Source: an uncultured Thermoanaerobaculia bacterium
GTDB taxonomy: Bacteria > Acidobacteriota > Thermoanaerobaculia > Multivoradales > Multivoraceae
NCBI GenBank assembly: GCA_951813015.1
Contig: CATOTG010000006.1
Location: forward strand, 682,001-746,000
DNA length: 64,000 nt
Reading direction: 5' to 3'
Below, in pieces: positions 1 through 7,290 of this stretch (position 1 is the first letter of the stretch; each line of letters starts with the position of its first letter). The notes under the pieces are model-generated. The model had not been told where the DNA came from, made no database searches, and saw nothing but the letters and a program-made list of their open reading frames with translations. The translations under genes were made by a program, and so were the position numbers.

Positions 1-1
1 C

Positions 2-325
2 GAGGCCACGCTGGAGGCGATCCAGGCGTTCTCCGCGCCGCCGCTTGAGGAGTGTCCGGAGTGCGGCCGGAGCAGCCTGAAGAAGCTGCTCTCCGCGCCC
101 GCGTTCCAGTTCAAGGGCAGCGGCTGGTACGTGAACGACTACGCCCGCAAGGACAAGAGTCCGGCCGGGGGAGGCGAGTCCGACCGCGCGGCGGCGAATG
201 GCAGCGGCTCGGAAAGCAACGGCAAGTCCGCGGCGAAGGAGTCGTCCGCGGACTCGGGCAAGAAGGCGGGAGCGTCCGGTTCTTCCGGGAACAGCGACAG
301 CCCGAAGACCGCGGCGGCCTCGTAG
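2..325 (+). CDS. FmdB-family zinc ribbon protein, 3' part
   Basis: The reading frame enters from the left edge and ends at a TAG at 323-325. The visible 107 residues begin inside the FmdB-type zinc ribbon: a CPECG knuckle followed by a run ending in LLSAPAFQFKGSGWY, which is the conserved end of this family (small putative regulatory zinc-ribbon proteins). After residue 45 the protein becomes a low-complexity Ser/Gly/Ala/Lys tail, common in high-GC members. The start codon and first cysteine pair lie outside the window. The biochemical role of the family is not established; calling it regulatory is inherited from the family name. Confidence 0.8.
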   Translation, partial: EATLEAIQAFSAPPLEECPECGRSSLKKLLSAPAFQFKGSGWYVNDYARKDKSPAGGGESDRAAANGSGSESNGKSAAKESSADSGKKAGASGSSGNSDSPKTAAAS

Positions 326-414
326 CGGCGCCGCTCGCGATGCCGCGCATTGCGACGAGTTCGCCCAGCAACTCTCCTCGTTCCAGGTCTCCATCCACGG
401 GCTGCCAGAGCCGG

Positions 415-513
415 TGGCGGAAGCGCATGGGAATCGAACCCACCCCGGAGACGCATCACGCCCCCGACAACGGTTTTGAAGACCGCAGGAGGCACCAGCC
501 CCCGAGCGCTTCC
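415..513 (-). tRNA. selC: tRNA-Sec (selenocysteine, anticodon TCA)
   Basis: Read on the minus strand this folds as a bacterial selenocysteine tRNA: 8-bp acceptor stem GGAAGCGC/GCGCTTCC, 6-bp D stem GGGGGC/GCCTCC with a 4-nt loop, anticodon loop CTTCAAA with UCA at its centre, a long variable arm with an 8-bp stem (CGGGGGCG/CGTCTCCG, two G.U pairs), and a 5-bp T stem around TTCGATT. Discriminator G and CCA are encoded. The 8+5 acceptor/T stack, long D stem and long extra arm together exclude ordinary tRNAs. It implies that SelA, SelB, SelD and at least one selenoprotein exist elsewhere; none is obvious in this window. Confidence 0.93.
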
Positions 514-565
514 GCCGGGCAGCATATCCTCAGCCCACCGGCTGTTCGCCTGAGTCCAACACCGC

Positions 566-1180
566 ATGAGGAATCCAACGATGACGAAGCCGACCGCTAC
601 CTCGCTGCCCCGCGTGCCGGCGTTCGGCCTGGCGCTTCTGCTCCTGGCCTGCGGCCCGGATGCGCCGGCCCAGGGCAACGCGGGCGCCGAGGAAGGAGCG
701 GAGGCAGTCGAGCTGTCCGCGCCGGTGACCGCCAACGGCGTGTCGGTCGCGCTGCCGGCGGCCTGGAACCGGCTCGAACCCCGATCGTCGATGCGCATGC
801 TCGAGGCCGAAATCCCCGGTTCGGGGGGTGTGGCCGAGATCTCGATGTACTTCTTCGGGCCCGGCGGCGGCGGGGGCGCGGCGGCGAACATCGAACGCTG
901 GAAGAGCCAGGTCGTCCTTGATCGCGGCGCTCCCGAGCCGGTCACGCAGAGCCGCGAGAGCGACGGCGTCCGCCGCATCTGGATCGAACTCGAGGGCATG
1001 GTCAAGGCGAGCACGATCGGCAGCTTCCCGACGACGGACCAGCCGGACTTCGCGCTCTACGGCGCGGTGATCGAAGCGCCCGGCGGCCCCTGGTTCCTTC
1101 GCGCCGTCGGACCCGCGTCCACGATGCGAGAGCAGCGCCAGGCATTCCTGGCGATGCTCGACAGCACCCGGCCGGAGTGA
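566..1180 (+). CDS. Hypothetical secreted lipoprotein
   Basis: This 204-residue protein begins with a short basic region, a hydrophobic segment and a lipobox-like LLAC at about residues 26-29, so it is probably a lipid-anchored periplasmic or outer-membrane protein. The rest is a compact domain with a Gly-rich patch (FFGPGGGGGAA) and alternating hydrophobic residues. The ATG at 581 is an equally possible start. The architecture resembles the lipoprotein encoded at 3792-4490 (signal, small alpha/beta domain), but I cannot show homology by eye. It lies between two minus-strand tRNA genes and is not in an operon. Function unknown. Confidence 0.75.
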   Translation: MRNPTMTKPTATSLPRVPAFGLALLLLACGPDAPAQGNAGAEEGAEAVELSAPVTANGVSVALPAAWNRLEPRSSMRMLEAEIPGSGGVAEISMYFFGPGGGGGAAANIERWKSQVVLDRGAPEPVTQSRESDGVRRIWIELEGMVKASTIGSFPTTDQPDFALYGAVIEAPGGPWFLRAVGPASTMREQRQAFLAMLDSTRPE

Positions 1181-1199
1181 GTATTGCGACCGACCGGAA

Positions 1200-1275
<76 letters not shown>

Positions 1276-1327
1276 TCCGGGTCGGCGGCGCGTGAGTGTA
1301 GCAGCAGGCGGGGAGTGAAGGGCGGCG

Positions 1328-2542
1328 TTACAGCGGCAGGACTTCGCAGGGATCCCCGGCTGCGGCAGGGGCGCTGTGCTTCGGCACCCGCACGAGTCCG
1401 GCGCCGGCGCCGTAGGCGACCAGGTCGTGGGAGCCGAGGGGCGGCCGCGGGTCCGCGAGCACTCTCCCGGACTCGGTTCGCAGCCGGCACGGCAGGAAAC
1501 GGTCGCGCCACTTCGCGCCCGGGAGGTCGCCGTCGAGACGGGCTCGAAGGGCGCCCTGCCAGTAGCTGTCGTCGGCGCCCGTCATGACGCGCAACAGGGG
1601 GCGCACGAACAGCCAGTAGGTGACCATGGCCGAGGCGGGATTGCCGGGCAGGCCGAACACCCATCCCCGGTCGTGGCGGGCGGCCACCAGGGGCTTTCCC
1701 GGCTGGATCGCGACCGCGTCGAACAGAAAGCGGCAGCCGAGACCCGTGTCGCCGAGAACCTGCTCGACGAAGTCGAACTCGCCCATCGAGACGCCGCCGG
1801 AGATCAGGAGCACGTCGGACTCCAGGCCGCGTTCGACCTTTGCCTGGAGCTCGGCGGGGTCGTCCCGCGCGATGCCGAGCGAGCGGGCGCCGATGCCCAG
1901 TTGCGAGAGGGCGGCTGCCAGGAAGTCCCGGTGCGAGTCCCGAAGCTGGCCCGGTCCCGGTTCCGCCTCGGCCGGCACGATCTCGTCGCCGGTCGAGAGC
2001 GTGGCGACGGTGGGCCGGCGGAACACCGGCGCCGCCGGGATGCCGTGTGTCGCCAGCACGCCGGCGCCGCCCGGCGTCAGCAGTTCGCCCGCTGCCAGCA
2101 GGGGCCCGCCGGCCGCGGTGACCTCGGCCTGCCGCCGGATGTGGCTGTCCGCCGGCGCCGGTTCAACGATGCGGACGGCGCCCGCGGTCGCCGTTTCGGC
2201 CGCGGCATCGAACTCGGTCTGTTCGATCGGGATCACCCGGTCCGCCCCGGCAGGCGCCGGGGCGCCGGTCATGATCCGCATGGCCGCCCCGGACCGCAGC
2301 TCCGCTCCCGGCGGGTCTCCAGCGGCAACGATTCCGTCGACCGGCAGCACGGCTCCCGGTTCGACGTCGGCGCCGAGGGCGAAGCCGTCCATCGCCGATA
2401 CGTCGTGCGCGGGTACGTCGACGGTCGCGGTGAGGTCCGCTGCCAGCACCCGGCCCACAGAATCCGCCCTGGAGACCTGCTCGACTTCGAGTGTCTGCGC
2501 TTCCGCCGCGATGGCGGTCCAGGCTTCTTCGGGTGACAGCAT
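1328..2542 (-). CDS. moeA: Molybdopterin molybdenumtransferase MoeA
   Basis: MoeA inserts molybdate into adenylylated molybdopterin in the cytoplasm, the last common step of molybdenum cofactor synthesis. The 404-residue length matches the family. Family signatures appear in order: DVSAMDGFAL near residue 46, RIMTGAPAPAGAD near 88, the MPT-binding-type domain with TLSTGDEIVP near 180 and ISGGVSMGEFDF near 246, then GLPGNPASAM near 298, followed by the small C-terminal beta domain. It reads away from tRNA-Ala and sits 78 bp from the F-type secretion gene on the same strand. No other cofactor genes are in the window. Confidence 0.95.
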   Translation of the reverse strand: MLSPEEAWTAIAAEAQTLEVEQVSRADSVGRVLAADLTATVDVPAHDVSAMDGFALGADVEPGAVLPVDGIVAAGDPPGAELRSGAAMRIMTGAPAPAGADRVIPIEQTEFDAAAETATAGAVRIVEPAPADSHIRRQAEVTAAGGPLLAAGELLTPGGAGVLATHGIPAAPVFRRPTVATLSTGDEIVPAEAEPGPGQLRDSHRDFLAAALSQLGIGARSLGIARDDPAELQAKVERGLESDVLLISGGVSMGEFDFVEQVLGDTGLGCRFLFDAVAIQPGKPLVAARHDRGWVFGLPGNPASAMVTYWLFVRPLLRVMTGADDSYWQGALRARLDGDLPGAKWRDRFLPCRLRTESGRVLADPRPPLGSHDLVAYGAGAGLVRVPKHSAPAAAGDPCEVLPL

Positions 2543-2620
2543 GCGGTGTTTGTAGCCGAGGGGTCAGCCGTTCGTCAATCGGACGAGCCCTGCCGGCGGG
2601 TGAGGCCACCTTGGCCGCCC

Positions 2621-3763
2621 TCACCCTATCTGCGTCAGCGCGGAGTACATCGGCAGGTACATCGAGATCACGATCGTGCCGATCACGATGCCGAGGATGC
2701 TGATCAGGGCGGGTTCGAGGAGCTTCATCATCGCGTCGACGTCGTTGTCGACCTCCTCCTCGTAGAAGTCGGCGATGCGGGTGAGCATGGGGCTCAGGGT
2801 GCCGGTCTGTTCGCCGACGTAGACGATCTGGCAGAGCATGGCGGGGAAGATCCTGGTTTGTCGAAGGGACTCGTGGATGGGGCGACCCTGTTCGACTTCG
2901 CGGCGCACCTTGTGCAGGGCGCTCCTGACGACGACGTTGCCGGCGGCCTCGGCGGCGATGGACAGGGCGTTCAGGACGGGAATGCCCGAGGAGAGCAGGA
3001 TGGACAGGGTGCGGCAGGTCCGGCCGGTGACGATGCGCAGCATGAGCTTGCCGGCGACGGGCAGCCGCAGCAGAAGACGGTCGGCGGATTGCCGTCCCTG
3101 CTGTGTGCGGAGCAGCCGAGGCGCCGCGAACCCGGCCACCGCGAAAAGCGCGACCAGCACGAGCACGTAGGCGCCGATGAACTCGCTCGCGCCGACCACG
3201 AGCCGGGTCAGAAGCGGCAGGTCGCCGCCCATGTCGTCGAAGAGGTGCTGGAACACCGGGATCACCTTCCACAGGATGAGGAACACGACCGCGGCGGCGA
3301 CAGTGAGGATGGCGGCCGGATAGGTCAGGGCGGAACGCACCTGGCCCTGGAGCCTCGCGACCTTCTCGATATGTGTCGCCAGCCGGTCCATCACCGTGTG
3401 CAGGGCGCCGCTGGCTTCGCCCGCCGCGACGAGATTGACGTAGAGATCGCCGAAGGCGCGCGGCCGGCGCCGCAGCGCGACGGCGAGGCTGGAACCCGCT
3501 TCGACCTCGGCGCGGACGTCGAGCAGGATCCTCCGCAGGCCGGGGTGCTGACCCTCGACGCCGAGGATCTCCAGGCTCTGGAGCAGGGGCAGACCGGCGT
3601 CGAGCAGGACCGCGAACTGGCGGCTGAAGACGGCGAGCGTCTTCGGGCCGACGCGCTGGCCCGGCCGCCACCAAGCGGCCTGCCGATCGTGCCGGGGTAC
3701 GTCCTCGGCGGCGTCCGGATCGGGTCCGAGAGCCTCGTCGTCGTCGAGCCAGCGGGGGAGCAC
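2621..3763 (-). CDS. Type II secretion / type IV pilus inner-membrane F protein (GspF/PilC)
   Basis: GspF/PilC is the polytopic platform protein that couples the assembly ATPase to pseudopilin or pilin polymerisation. Both repeated T2SSF domains are present: the first from about residue 45 (FSRQFAVLLDAGLPLLQSLE) and the second from about 245 (RTLSILLSSGIPVLNAL), each followed by the FGDLYVNLVAAGE or MLCQIVYVGEQTG block. Hydrophobic segments lie near residues 147-170, 195-220 and 350-370. At 380 residues it is slightly short at the N terminus. It stands alone, without GspE or pilin genes, so assignment to secretion or pili is open. Confidence 0.92.
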   Translation of the reverse strand: MLPRWLDDDEALGPDPDAAEDVPRHDRQAAWWRPGQRVGPKTLAVFSRQFAVLLDAGLPLLQSLEILGVEGQHPGLRRILLDVRAEVEAGSSLAVALRRRPRAFGDLYVNLVAAGEASGALHTVMDRLATHIEKVARLQGQVRSALTYPAAILTVAAAVVFLILWKVIPVFQHLFDDMGGDLPLLTRLVVGASEFIGAYVLVLVALFAVAGFAAPRLLRTQQGRQSADRLLLRLPVAGKLMLRIVTGRTCRTLSILLSSGIPVLNALSIAAEAAGNVVVRSALHKVRREVEQGRPIHESLRQTRIFPAMLCQIVYVGEQTGTLSPMLTRIADFYEEEVDNDVDAMMKLLEPALISILGIVIGTIVISMYLPMYSALTQIG

Positions 3764-3791
3764 CGGTCAACTCCTCCGGGCGGCGGCGGAC

Positions 3792-4490
3792 TCAGTCTTC
3801 GGCTGGCGCCTCGCCCTCGGCCGCGGCGGCCTGCAGATCGTCCGAGCTTCTGAGGTTCTCCAGGAGCATGAGGAGATGGTTGTTGATCCGTGCGGCCGAG
3901 TCCGCGTTGTCGACCACCGGATGGTCATAGACGAGAGTGAGGACTCGGTTCTGCGTGGGGTGGACCATGAAGAACCGGATCCGCTGGAGCGTTGCGCCGT
4001 CCTCGGCCTGGAATCGTCCGCGGGTGTAGCGCGCGGCGCCGAAGGGGCCGTAGAAGAGCGCGCCGCCGACGCCCAGGAACTCGCCTCCGGGCAGCGTCTC
4101 GAACAGCGGCCGGTGCTCCTCGCGGAGGACGGCCAGGGCGGAGACGTCCGCCAGTTCGATGCCGAAGTCGGTTGGCTCGCCCAGTTCGATCCGGACGCTG
4201 CCCACTGGCCCCGCGGACGTCTCCGTTGTCTCGAGGAGTTCGCAGGCAAGCTCCAGCGGCTCGTCGACCGAGTCGACCTGGGTACAGCCGTCCGGCAGAT
4301 CGGCAAACCCGATCCCCATCTCTTCGAGGATGATTTCGGTCGGGCCGGATTCCTCCGGCGCCGGCGCGCCCTGGCAGCCGATGTGTACGGTAGAGACACC
4401 TGTACAGACCAAGACGAAAACGGCGCCCCAAAACCCCGTTCGGGGCCGCCCGCGGCCCGGTGAAACAGGGGTGGGGAGGCGCCTGGACAT
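3792..4490 (-). CDS. Hypothetical secreted lipoprotein
   Basis: The 232-residue product starts with an Arg-rich leader and a hydrophobic stretch ending in a lipobox-like IGC at about residues 37-39, then an acidic mature domain containing GSVRIELGEP, LPGGEFLGVGGALFYGPFGAAR and LTLVYDHPVV. No named family is recognised. It lies 28 bp upstream of the F-type secretion gene on the same strand and may be cotranscribed. A TACTGT hexamer 7 nt before the ATG (4498-4503, minus strand) and the lack of a Shine-Dalgarno suggest a leaderless message. Confidence 0.75.
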   Translation of the reverse strand: MSRRLPTPVSPGRGRPRTGFWGAVFVLVCTGVSTVHIGCQGAPAPEESGPTEIILEEMGIGFADLPDGCTQVDSVDEPLELACELLETTETSAGPVGSVRIELGEPTDFGIELADVSALAVLREEHRPLFETLPGGEFLGVGGALFYGPFGAARYTRGRFQAEDGATLQRIRFFMVHPTQNRVLTLVYDHPVVDNADSAARINNHLLMLLENLRSSDDLQAAAAEGEAPAED

Positions 4491-4497
4491 CGCGAGG

Positions 4498-4503
4498 ACA
4501 GTA
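4498..4503 (-). promoter_or_regulatory. Candidate -10 element 7 nt before the ATG of the 3792-4490 gene
   Basis: TACTGT on the minus strand is followed by 7 nt and then the ATG. That spacing would put the transcription start at the start codon. No clear -35 box is visible. Confidence 0.35.
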
Positions 4504-4550
4504 CCATGCGGGGAGAGTCAGACGACGGTCTCAACGGAGGGAGGAAGACG

Positions 4551-5879
4551 GTGGACAGACCGATCGCACGAGTTCTCAACCTGATCGACGACAGCGAACA
4601 GCGCCTGTGGAACCTGACGCCGGACGAGGCCCGGCAACGGTTGCTGCGCGGCCCCGAGGCGGTGGTGGGCATCGACGGGTCGTTCGCGCTAGCCGCGCGG
4701 CGTGGAGTGGACGTCGTGTTGGCCCGCAGCCTCGACCGGCCGATGCGCTACTTCCTGGCCAAGGAGTCGTCCGGGCCGATGCTCGTCATCGCCCAGCGGA
4801 TCGACGAGATCCGGGATTGCCTCGAAGCCGAGGGGTATCTCGACCAGTTTCACCCGACCTACACGCGGATGGTCCCGGCGCATCACCGGACGACGCTGCG
4901 CCTGATCGGCTGCCCCGATCCGAACCCGACCCACGAACGCTTCTTCGATCCGCCGCGCGGCACGTTGCCGCCGGACCTGGACCTGATCGGCGAGCGCTAC
5001 GTCGAGGCCCTGATGTTCGAGCTCCGCGGCTGGCTCGCCGCGATGCCGGAGGACCGGGAGCGAGAGCCGGTCGGGGTCTGCTTCTCCGGCGGCATCGACA
5101 GCGGCGCCGTGCTGGTGGCGCTCAACCGCGCGTTGCTCGATGGTGGTTCGAGCGCCACCCGGCTCAAGGCGTTCACTCTTCGCGTCGGTGACGGCGCGGG
5201 CGACGCCGCCCAGGCGCGCGAGTTCCTCCGGCGCGTGGACCTCGAGCTGCTGGGCGAGGAGATCGCGGCCGGCGCCGAGGCGGTCGAGCCGCTGCGGGCG
5301 GTCGAGGTGATCGAGGACTACAAGCCGCTCGACGTCCAGTGCGCCGCGGTCGGTCTGGCGCTGTTGCGCGGCATTCGGGCGCGCTACCCGGACTGGCGGC
5401 TGCTGGTCGACGGCGACGGCGGGGACGAGAACCTGAAGGACTACCCGCTGGAGGAGAACGGCGAGCTGACGATCACCAGCGTGGTGGGCAACTCGATGCT
5501 CTACCAGGAGGGTTGGGGCGTCGATGCGATCAAGCACTCCCAGACCTACTCGGGCGGCCTGGGGAGGGCGACGGTCCGCACCCACGCGCCGGCCCGGCTG
5601 CTCGGGTTCGAGGGCTTCAGTCCGTTCACCCGTCCGGCGGTCATCGCGGTGGCCGAGGCGATCCCGTTCGACGCGCTGGTCGGCGGCTCGCACCAGGGGC
5701 TGTACGAGCTGAAGGGCGAAGTCGTGCGCCGCGGCATGAAGCGGGTGCTGGGGCTTGACTTCCCGGTCTTCCCCAAGCGGCGCTTCCAGGAGGGCGCGGC
5801 GTCGGCGGACGTGTTCGCCGCCGCCTTCGACCGTCCGCCCGACGAGTACCGCCGCCATTTCCAGTCGCTCCACGGGTAG
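4551..5879 (+). CDS. Asparagine-synthetase-like ATP-dependent ligase without glutaminase cysteine
   Basis: The C-terminal half is an asparagine synthetase (AsnB/beta-lactam synthetase) domain: the ATP-pyrophosphatase loop CFSGGIDSGAVL is near residue 180 and the second conserved site LLVDGDGGDENLKDYP near 284. The N-terminal 150 residues keep the outline of the glutaminase domain (IDGSFALAARRGVDVVLARS), but there is no Cys2 nucleophile, so glutamine-derived ammonia is unlikely. It may adenylate a carboxylate and use another amine, or close a ring. GTG 4551 is chosen because GGAGGGAGGAAG lies just upstream; ATG 4506, in frame, would leave only 15 bp to the divergent gene. It is followed 4 bp later by the radical SAM frame. 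Substrate unknown. Confidence 0.82.
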   Translation: MDRPIARVLNLIDDSEQRLWNLTPDEARQRLLRGPEAVVGIDGSFALAARRGVDVVLARSLDRPMRYFLAKESSGPMLVIAQRIDEIRDCLEAEGYLDQFHPTYTRMVPAHHRTTLRLIGCPDPNPTHERFFDPPRGTLPPDLDLIGERYVEALMFELRGWLAAMPEDREREPVGVCFSGGIDSGAVLVALNRALLDGGSSATRLKAFTLRVGDGAGDAAQAREFLRRVDLELLGEEIAAGAEAVEPLRAVEVIEDYKPLDVQCAAVGLALLRGIRARYPDWRLLVDGDGGDENLKDYPLEENGELTITSVVGNSMLYQEGWGVDAIKHSQTYSGGLGRATVRTHAPARLLGFEGFSPFTRPAVIAVAEAIPFDALVGGSHQGLYELKGEVVRRGMKRVLGLDFPVFPKRRFQEGAASADVFAAAFDRPPDEYRRHFQSLHG

Positions 5880-5883
5880 CTGC

Positions 5884-7290
5884 TTGAGCGGCGCCGGAGC
5901 CGGCCAGAAGGCCGGCGCACCCAGCGGCCAGCAGGCCGGCGCGCCCAGTGGTCAGAGGGCCGGCGCGCCCGGCGGTCCGACTGGCGGCGCGCCCGGCGGC
6001 CAGAATGCCGTCGCCCCCGGCGGTCAGAAGGGCGGGGCGCCCGGCGGTCAGAAGGGCGGGGCGCCCAGCGGTCAGAAGGGCGGGGCGCCCGGCGGTCAGA
6101 AGGGCGGGGCGCCCGGCGGTCAGAAGGGCGGGGCGCCCAGCGGCCAGAAGGGCGGGGCGCCCAGTGGTCAGAAGGGCGGGGCGCCCGGCGGTCAGAAGGG
6201 CGGGGCGCCCAGCGGCCAGAAGGGCGGGGCGCCCAGTGGTCAGAAGGGCGGCGCACCCGGCGCCGTGCGGGCGCTTCGGCCGCCGCGCCCCGTGCTCGAC
6301 CCCTGGCGGCCCCAGGGTGTGACGGTGGAGCTCGAGCGCGAGCCCGACGGCGAACTGTGCCCGGCGGCGACCGTGTTCCTGACCGGGGCCGAGTGTCCGT
6401 TCACCTGCGTCTTCTGCGACCTGTGGCGGTTCACGATCCCCGGCCCGACGCCGGAGGGCGCGCTGCCGGCGCAGTTGCGATCGGCTCTGGAGGGCCTGCC
6501 CCGCCTGCTCCGCGAGGCGGGTCTTGAGCGCTGCGACCGGCTCAAGCTCTACAACGCGAGCAACTTCTTCGAGCCGCGCGCGGTGCCGGAGGCGGACCTG
6601 GAACCGATCGCGCGGCTCGCGGACGGATTCGAGCGGGTGGTCGTCGAGTGCCACCCGCGCCTCGTGGACGGCCGGGTGCGCCGTTTCGCCGACCGGCTCG
6701 AGGGTCGCCTGGAAGTCGCGATGGGCCTTGAGACGGTTCATCCGAGGGCCCTGCCGCGGCTCGGCAAGCAGTTGACCCTGGAGCGGTTCGACCGCGCAGC
6801 CGCGCGGCTGCGCGCGGACGGAATCGACCTGCGGGTGTTCGTCCTCGTCGGCGTGCCCTTCGTGCCGGCGGAGAAGCAGGCTCGTTGGGCGGCTGCGAGC
6901 GTGCGGCATGCGGCTTTGGCCGGCGCCCGGTCGGTCGCGCTGATTCCGGTGCGGGGCGGCAACGGGGAGCTGGAACGGCTGCAGCGGCTCGGGTCGTTTC
7001 GGGCGCCCGATCTGGAGTTGGTGGAGGAGGCGTTGGCGCGGAGCCTGGAGGCGGTGGCCGCTTCGCGTCGGCGTGTCGCCCGCGGGTCAGAAGACCCGCG
7101 TCGCATGGAGTCGCTGGTGCGGGGAGTAGAGGCGACCCGCGGCGAGCCAGCGGTGCAGCTTGATCCCTGGGATCTTGAGCGGCTGGGTTCGGCGTGCGGC
7201 GCCTGCCGGCGCGCGCGGCTTGAGGCGATCCGGGAGATGAACCGGACGGGTGTGCCGCGGCGGACGGGTTGCGATGGGTGTGGGCGCTGA
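5884..7290 (+). CDS. Radical SAM protein of unknown function with repetitive N terminus
   Basis: The catalytic core starts after the repeat: ECPFTCVFCDLW supplies the CX3CX2C cluster motif (about residue 171 if translated from TTG 5884), followed by KLYNASNFF, an AMGLETVHPRALPRLGKQ strand-loop and LIPVRGGNGELERL, typical of the Elp3/RaSEA-like branch. The C terminus has two further cysteine pairs (CGAC and CDGC) that could hold a second cluster or zinc. The start is uncertain: TTG 5884 includes the Gly/Ala/Pro/Gln repeat as a disordered leader, whereas GTG 6265, 6292 or 6319 would exclude it. The frame overlaps the next gene by 17 bp. I recall relatives in Planctomycetes and similar phyla, function unassigned. 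Confidence 0.85.
   Translation: MSGAGAGQKAGAPSGQQAGAPSGQRAGAPGGPTGGAPGGQNAVAPGGQKGGAPGGQKGGAPSGQKGGAPGGQKGGAPGGQKGGAPSGQKGGAPSGQKGGAPGGQKGGAPSGQKGGAPSGQKGGAPGAVRALRPPRPVLDPWRPQGVTVELEREPDGELCPAATVFLTGAECPFTCVFCDLWRFTIPGPTPEGALPAQLRSALEGLPRLLREAGLERCDRLKLYNASNFFEPRAVPEADLEPIARLADGFERVVVECHPRLVDGRVRRFADRLEGRLEVAMGLETVHPRALPRLGKQLTLERFDRAAARLRADGIDLRVFVLVGVPFVPAEKQARWAAASVRHAALAGARSVALIPVRGGNGELERLQRLGSFRAPDLELVEEALARSLEAVAASRRRVARGSEDPRRMESLVRGVEATRGEPAVQLDPWDLERLGSACGACRRARLEAIREMNRTGVPRRTGCDGCGR
5899..6258 (+). repeat. 24-bp tandem repeat, 15 units, encoding GGQKGGAP
   Basis: Exactly fifteen 24-bp units run without interruption. The first five are diverged (AGQKAGAP, SGQQAGAP, SGQRAGAP, GGPTGGAP, GGQNAVAP); the last ten alternate only between GGQKGGAP and SGQKGGAP, indicating recent amplification. 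Every unit preserves the radical SAM reading frame. The first unit, 5899-5922, differs at one base from an intergenic palindromic element at 19069-19092, so the array probably grew from a dispersed element. Confidence 0.97.

Noticed and set aside
5546..6256. Minus-strand and third-frame proteins through the 24-bp array
   Set aside because: All frames are open because the unit lacks stop codons; only the radical SAM frame joins a recognisable domain.
5899..6258. CRISPR array
   Set aside because: Units are directly contiguous, 24 bp long, without unique spacers, and keep a reading frame. It is a tandem repeat.
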